Shown: piece by piece, positions 60,901-64,000 of the stretch
Numbering within the stretch: the stretch's first letter is position 1
Layout of the letters: each line of letters starts with the position of its first letter
DNA from: Aquabacterium parvum
GTDB taxonomy: Bacteria; Pseudomonadota; Gammaproteobacteria; Burkholderiales; Burkholderiaceae_C
Reading direction: 5' to 3'
Assembly: GCF_001447195.1 (NCBI RefSeq)
Contig: NZ_LFRI01000157.1
Location: 33,020 to 97,019 of the forward strand
DNA: 64,000 bases
The notes under the pieces: generated by a model
The model's database searches: none
The model's input: only the letters and a program-made list of their open reading frames with translations
Told to the model about the DNA's origin: nothing
Program-made: the position numbers and the translations under genes

Positions 60901-61538
60901 TGGACCAGCTCGACAAGGACAAGGGCGCCATCTTCGATGCCCCCCAGCTGTCCGAAGCCCACCGCGCCACAGCCCAGGAAATCAAACGCCTGCTGTTGTC
61001 ACAAGACCAGATCGCCGCCGAACGCGCCCTCAAAGAGCTGGCCGACTACCGCAACTACCGCCGCTACGACATCCACCGCATCGTGGGTGGTCACGCCACG
61101 CCGCTGTCCACCTGGGGCACAGGCTCTGGCGGCGAGCTGGAAACGCCGTTCTACGTGATCCGCGCGGCCGTTCTGGCCCACGCGCTCGGGCACTTCGGCC
61201 GGGATGCCAAAGCACCCGCGCTGCGCATGATGCTGTCCGACGAGGCCTTCTCCAAGATGGACGAAAGCCGCTCTCGTGCGGTGCTGCGCTTCCTCTCCCA
61301 GAACATGGGGCTGCAGTTGATCGTGGCGATGCCCACGTCCAAGTCAGGCGCCATCAAGCCCGAGTTCGACAAGGAGTACACCTTCTCGAAGCTGGAGGCC
61401 CAGGCCAACGGCCAGACGGTGTACCTCAGCGAAGTGCAGGAGAAAGACTTCAAACGGCACGCCATGGCACAACTGTGGGCCGATCACGCCCAGACCGCAC
61501 GCGAACAGGCGCGACAAGCGTTTGAGGCAAAGCCATGA
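57930..61538 (+). CDS. jetC: Wadjet SMC-like ATPase JetC (MukB-like)
   Basis: A 1202-residue SMC-family ATPase. Walker A GESGSGKST is at 29-37, long coiled-coil arms span about 230-420 and 700-1000 with a hinge-like region near 500-680, and the C-terminal head holds the signature-like TWGTGSGGELETPFYVIRAA and Walker B MMLSDEAFSKMDESRSRA (about 1096-1113). It extrudes DNA loops and, with JetA/JetB, presents small circular DNA to JetD for cleavage. Its stop overlaps the jetD ATG by 4 bp. Confidence 0.94.
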   Translation: MRMSRLITLNWGTIDHRDWPLADATLLTGESGSGKSTLLDAMQAVLTAARQGVFHFNAGQNESTQSRRGGKEPRTLAAYALGQCGGDVFLRTRCTSYVGLVFEPSEGESAQGFTALLGMDAHVDAARADGGRPMFYLVRAAVSIEHLLATANSASAPRPLGLKEVLPQLQLRLGLTPDQISRYEGKDSYLQHLYGFLMGKKFVPEADATRCARAIVKAMAYREIGNVNDLVRDEILDEKDFSQEVGKLRQLMQEIARLKADAERLKLNIDRLKLVDDAASDVIALLRKHVIALNAHALRLQRECTAERLSVFNHQQRLLKQAGESQGRLDAIGLQRQRLDSELAEVQGELNLSTVNQAKQALDARAAHLAQQFHKEWSRVQQAARQMDEVLTHVTQLLALDVSALPDLREAVTRLHPAAQQAHKLWAPARGPLTSAARLDDELAAFELEPLDQALKALESVLSGADASVMNALINARSQLLQQQRLLKDEQDALRAELKLLLSGRSPAPTDVQQALTLLDDELPQARAKMLAALIEPKPGSTWQSSIEGYMGRDRFAIIVEPEHEEDAIKLIKHHFARRSPKIVQGSKAIDDTRDASLPPQAILHELVCQHPVANAYLLALYRRVVKVGTEAELRKTPQGLMQQGLGSRAYGMFACLASEHELTFGLASRQKRLAWVSRRLDALVPELTQLTNLDRSLRMVMGWFQRLGADSLSQALGEALSTRLLHVEVVLDLSRLDTSSIDGLTARKAGLQEALEDCAKQWDDEQRKVGVQDKDLAQATKRLADLDARRPTLDQEVTNASVWFSRFAAVASGITSEVQLQTEAQELGDTDEPTTSTLSNWVNNTADNLPDRLKTLRNHIGTYLAGARTDDERFTWNEPPRVVDQMEAVLQSVQGVQHTARDQVRRQDSIGLADNVARLEKAEASFNHVFTSDFCFQVRRDVKDGSATLRKLSSELKAIQFGVDTYDVVQDWVPRFKAFYDFFEALDTVVDQLDKDKGAIFDAPQLSEAHRATAQEIKRLLLSQDQIAAERALKELADYRNYRRYDIHRIVGGHATPLSTWGTGSGGELETPFYVIRAAVLAHALGHFGRDAKAPALRMMLSDEAFSKMDESRSRAVLRFLSQNMGLQLIVAMPTSKSGAIKPEFDKEYTFSKLEAQANGQTVYLSEVQEKDFKRHAMAQLWADHAQTAREQARQAFEAKP

Positions 61539-62761
61539 GCACGCCTGCGCCTGCCCCCCTGTTGATCAGGCTGGCCCACGCGCTGCTTGACAAGGCCGAT
61601 CGCAGCCAAGGCCTGCGCACCGTGACCTTGAAGCTCGATGCCAAGGTGCTGCCAGAGCTGCACGCCACTCAGACACCCGATGACCTGGCCCGCATCACCG
61701 CACTGTTGCAGTCGCTGGTGCAAACGGGTTGGGTCACACTGCGAACCAAGAAGCCCCAGGCCTTTCAGACACTGGCCGATCAAGACCCCACGCTGGTGCT
61801 GCACGATGCGCTCGCCCTGGCTTCGTGGTCGGATCATCACCCCATGGGGCCCAAGTGGAGCCGAGAGTTGGTTGCGCAACTTGGCGCGCCAGGTGTGCTG
61901 GAGGTGCCGGATGCACCCGCCTTGCTGGACTACCTGCAGCGCAACCCCTTGCCATGGTTTGCCGGCATGCCCGCTGGCGAGGTGGCTCAGGTGCTCAACG
62001 CGCTGGCCACGGCCTGCGCAACCACCCCGGGCCGGCCCACGCTGTTCCTGCGTGAGCTGTCTGCAAGGCATTTCAAAGGCCACAGCAAGGTGCTCGACAA
62101 GCGCGAAGAATGCATGCGCTTGCTGGGTGCAGAGGCAGACCAGTTTCCTGAAGCGCCCATCCAGTTGCTGATCTGCTTGCCTGAAGCAGGCACGGAAGTT
62201 GGAACGCAAGGCTTCGACGAGATCTTGTTCATCGAGAACCTCGTCACCTTTGAACGCATGGCCCTGCAGCGCCAGCCCGCATGGGCTCACTGCGCACTGG
62301 TGTTCGCATCAGGCTTCAAAGGCGCGGCCCGCCGCTTGCGTCATCCCCAGGGTGCATCGCTCTACTGGCGGGGCCCAGCCCCTGCTGCTGCCCAGGCCTT
62401 CACCCAATGGCTGCATGGCCCAGCACACGCTGATTTGCCGGTGAGCTTCTACGGCGACCTGGATTTCGCCGGCCTGCAGATCCTGGTCCAACTGCGCCAG
62501 ACCTTTGCCAATTGCGCGGCCTGGCGACCAGGCTACAGCGCCTTGGCCTCCGCCATGCAAGCCGGGCAGGGGCACGCGCCTGAAAGCGCCGGCAAAGAAG
62601 GACAAACAGACCCAGGGTTCACTGGCTGCCCCCATGCCGACCAGGTGCTGCTGCCCTTGCTGCGAGAATCGGGCCTGTGCATTGATCAGGAAAGCTGGCC
62701 TGCTGACATGGGCCTGGCCACTGTGGAACCCGCTCATGAACATCGACAACCTCAGCTATGA
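61535..62761 (+). CDS. jetD: Wadjet nuclease JetD (toprim, topoisomerase VI-like)
   Basis: A 408-residue protein: winged-helix-type N-terminal part (about 1-110) and a toprim domain with DEILFIENLVTFE (about 229-241; catalytic Glu) and YGDLDFAGLQIL (about 306-317; DxD). This is the DUF2220/JetD nuclease that cuts plasmid-sized circles trapped by JetABC. Complete length for the family. It is the last core gene of the operon; the next ORF begins inside its last 26 bp. Confidence 0.93.
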   Translation: MSTPAPAPLLIRLAHALLDKADRSQGLRTVTLKLDAKVLPELHATQTPDDLARITALLQSLVQTGWVTLRTKKPQAFQTLADQDPTLVLHDALALASWSDHHPMGPKWSRELVAQLGAPGVLEVPDAPALLDYLQRNPLPWFAGMPAGEVAQVLNALATACATTPGRPTLFLRELSARHFKGHSKVLDKREECMRLLGAEADQFPEAPIQLLICLPEAGTEVGTQGFDEILFIENLVTFERMALQRQPAWAHCALVFASGFKGAARRLRHPQGASLYWRGPAPAAAQAFTQWLHGPAHADLPVSFYGDLDFAGLQILVQLRQTFANCAAWRPGYSALASAMQAGQGHAPESAGKEGQTDPGFTGCPHADQVLLPLLRESGLCIDQESWPADMGLATVEPAHEHRQPQL

Positions 62762-63020
62762 CCAACTGGTCGACCTGAACAACCGGGTGGTGGCTCGCCT
62801 CAGGTTTCTGGACCAGATGCGCGCGCACTCGGCCATGCTCGATTTCAGCATTGGCGAGCAGGTGAGTTTTCATCCCCCCGGCCACCCTGTCCTGACGGGT
62901 GTGATCACCAAGTACAACCAGAAGACGGTGACGGTGATTGCCAGCAACGGTCAGCAGTGGAAGGTGTCACCGTCGCATTTGCAAAAGGTGGCTGCAGCAA
63001 GCCTTCCAAGGTCATCTTGA
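62736..63020 (+). CDS. Small KOW/SH3-like protein overlapping the 3' end of jetD
   Basis: A 94-residue protein starting at the ATG at 62736, which lies 26 bp inside jetD in another frame. The sequence SYDQLVDLNNRVVARLRFL, then FSIGEQVSFH and VITKYNQKTVTVIASNGQQWKVSPSHL is a small DUF-like protein common in proteobacteria, with an SH3/KOW-like strand pattern. Gene overlap suggests co-transcription with jetABCD. It overlaps the antisense hsdR remnant at its 3' end. Whether it belongs to the defence system is unknown. Confidence 0.65.
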   Translation: MNIDNLSYDQLVDLNNRVVARLRFLDQMRAHSAMLDFSIGEQVSFHPPGHPVLTGVITKYNQKTVTVIASNGQQWKVSPSHLQKVAAASLPRSS

Positions 63021-63810
63021 TGCCCAAGGGGTGAGGGCCGCTGACAAGCTTCGCAAGACGCGCAGGCAAGCCCGCCAGATTCGAGGGTGTCGTTGCTTGA
63101 GGCTGGCGAAAGGTTCCTGCCTTTGTCCTGACCAATGAAAACACCTTGACCTGCACGATCTTGCCTGTGTAAAACACCATGGAAAGCGACTTGCCTGAGC
63201 CTTGGGTGTGCCACACCACGCCCGCCTTTTTGTCACCTTTCGGTTGGCTGGACACGCCCGGAACACCGTAACTGGCAGGGTTCTCTCGCACAGCATGGCC
63301 TGAGCCCAGGTCGGAGGCACGCAGGGTCGATGCCACCGCCGCATTCACAGCGTAGTACTGGTGATAGGCCGCCAGCTTCTTGACCGTGCTGATGGTGATC
63401 TGACCTGTCTCTGGGTCTTCCTTGCAAGCCTTGACCACCAGGAACTCGTTGCGCTCGGGCTGGTCAAAGTCGATCAGCCACACACGCTCGCCACGTTCGT
63501 CACCGTCTTTCTGGCGGCTCACCGGCACGCCTTCGGTCAGCCAGCGGTGAAAGGACTCGTTGGCGGCAAACAGCTCGGGTGAGCCCGCACGCAGCACCTC
63601 CTTCACAGCCAGGTCCACCACCTCGGTCGGCAAGCGATGGTTGATTCGGCGTGCTGCCTGGGCCAGACGCCCCCCCAGCATCACTTCGCCGTAGTGGGTG
63701 CGCTCTGCCTGCTCGCCCTCTGGTGCCAAGGCCGGGCCATGCACGTAGGTGAACCCCTGGCGCTCCAGCAGCTTGATGGCGAAGGCTTCGATGGCTGATT
63801 CGGTGAGCAT
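62905..63810 (-). pseudogene. hsdR: Decayed type I restriction endonuclease HsdR
   Basis: From the ATG at 63810 the sequence is HsdR-like: MLTESAIEAFAIKLLERQG, HGPALAPEGEQAERTHYGEVML and HRWLTEGVPVSRQKDGDERGERVWLIDFDQPERNEFLVV. Then about 150 residues normally found after that point are missing: the frame jumps to KKLAAYHQYYAVNAAVASTLRAS and the helicase Walker A VVWHTQGSGKSLSM. At about 63151 (after GKIVQ) similarity stops and unrelated sequence continues to 62905. No hsdM or hsdS is in the window. Clearly a remnant with an internal deletion and 3' truncation. Confidence 0.85.
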
Positions 63811-63907
63811 GCGGGGCCCTCTCTTTCGCTTCTCTCTTAAATTTGACGCAACCTCAACGTAAGCGTCCGACGACGACCCTCTAGCCAAGGCTGTATGGCG
63901 GCGTGAA

Positions 63908-63944
63908 GATCGCGTCCACTATGGAGAAGATGGTGGACGCGATC
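63908..63944 (+). repeat. Perfect 12-bp inverted repeat framing the first IS ORF start
   Basis: GATCGCGTCCAC (63908-63919) faces GTGGACGCGATC (63933-63944), with a 13-nt loop that holds the ATG at 63921 and a second ATG at 63930. The RNA could form a stable hairpin across the start codon. Confidence 0.7.
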
Positions 63945-64000
63945 GCAAAACAAGACTCAGACGCCAAGACAGGCGTTGTGGGTGTACGCAAGCGGCGGAC
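63921..64000 (+). CDS. Partial ORF inside the IS66-like end (TnpA-like)
   Basis: An open frame starts at the ATG at 63921 and runs off the window after 26 codons (MEKMVDAIAKQDSDAK, then GVRKRR). The basic end is compatible with the start of the small accessory transposition protein (TnpA) of IS66 elements, but the fragment is too short for a firm call. Confidence 0.4.
   Translation, partial: MEKMVDAIAKQDSDAKTGVVGVRKRR

Larger units (their letters stand above)
63859..64000 (+). mobile_element. Left end of a probable IS66-family element (extends beyond window)
   Basis: The sequence from 63859 starts GTAAGCGTCCGACGACG, matching the GTAA-starting terminal inverted repeats of IS66-family insertion sequences. 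The 8 bases before it (63851-63858) would be the left copy of the target duplication. An ORF starts 62 bp inside, at the position of the first IS66 gene. It inserted about 49 bp upstream of the hsdR start. The right end is outside the window. Confidence 0.6.

Overview
The window is high-GC DNA, densely coded on both strands, with gene families typical of a Burkholderiales betaproteobacterium (Comamonadaceae or Sphaerotilaceae type). The clues are several PEP-CTERM proteins, a bacteriophytochrome/heme-oxygenase pair, a bufferin operon, a TAXI binding protein and a LysR-rich background. No rRNA, tRNA or CRISPR array was seen. The assignment is inferred from family content; no search was run.

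Region 1 (1-21 kb) is mostly envelope and stress functions. It opens with two mechanosensitive-channel-type membrane proteins, a small acidic hypothetical protein and a PF10118-type metal-dependent hydrolase. A NarL-type histidine kinase/response regulator pair follows, and the 5' end of the kinase gene looks damaged. Next come CsbD, a ferritin-like protein, DUF1328 and an AI-2E-family exporter that ends early. A heme oxygenase gene overlaps a bacteriophytochrome gene that has no kinase module, with a GAF protein divergent from it. After these lie an Mla-like lipid transporter (permease, ATPase, MCE protein, lipoprotein), a BON lipoprotein, a PNPOx-fold protein, a small porin, an OmpA lipoprotein, an AsmA protein and a patatin phospholipase. 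TGTC-N-GACA dyads recur in the intergenic regions here and may mark a shared regulon.

Region 2 (21-36.6 kb) is central metabolism and regulation. It has an aminotransferase, then a leftward formaldehyde-oxidation block (glutathione-dependent formaldehyde dehydrogenase, S-formylglutathione hydrolase, FdhF/YdeP-type oxidoreductase, FdhD). A TAXI-type binding protein, a DUF1176 protein, a MalT-like LuxR regulator and a secreted reprolysin-like zinc protease follow. The region ends with a CheX-like protein carrying a receiver domain that lacks its phospho-acceptor, and a methyltransferase.

Region 3 (37-45.6 kb) has a PhoX-like phosphatase, three PEP-CTERM proteins, a lysine/alanine/proline-rich protein with an RHH-like C-terminus, glutathione reductase, an unrecognised 355-residue protein and a glutathione S-transferase.

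Region 4 (45.6-50.1 kb) is a bufferin (copper-binding RiPP) operon, bufA-bufB-bufC-doxX, with a divergent LysR gene. The DoxX gene is fused in frame to the C-terminal part of a PNPOx-like domain plus an FAD/NAD/2Fe-2S reductase. This looks like a deletion fusion of two genes.

Region 5 (50.1-64 kb) looks like a defence island. A CHAT (caspase-like) protease gene overlaps a serine hydrolase gene. After a fourth PEP-CTERM protein and a leftward sigma-like gene comes a complete Wadjet jetABCD operon. Beyond it lie a small KOW/SH3-like ORF, a decayed type I restriction hsdR remnant and the left end of a probable IS66-family element that runs off the window.
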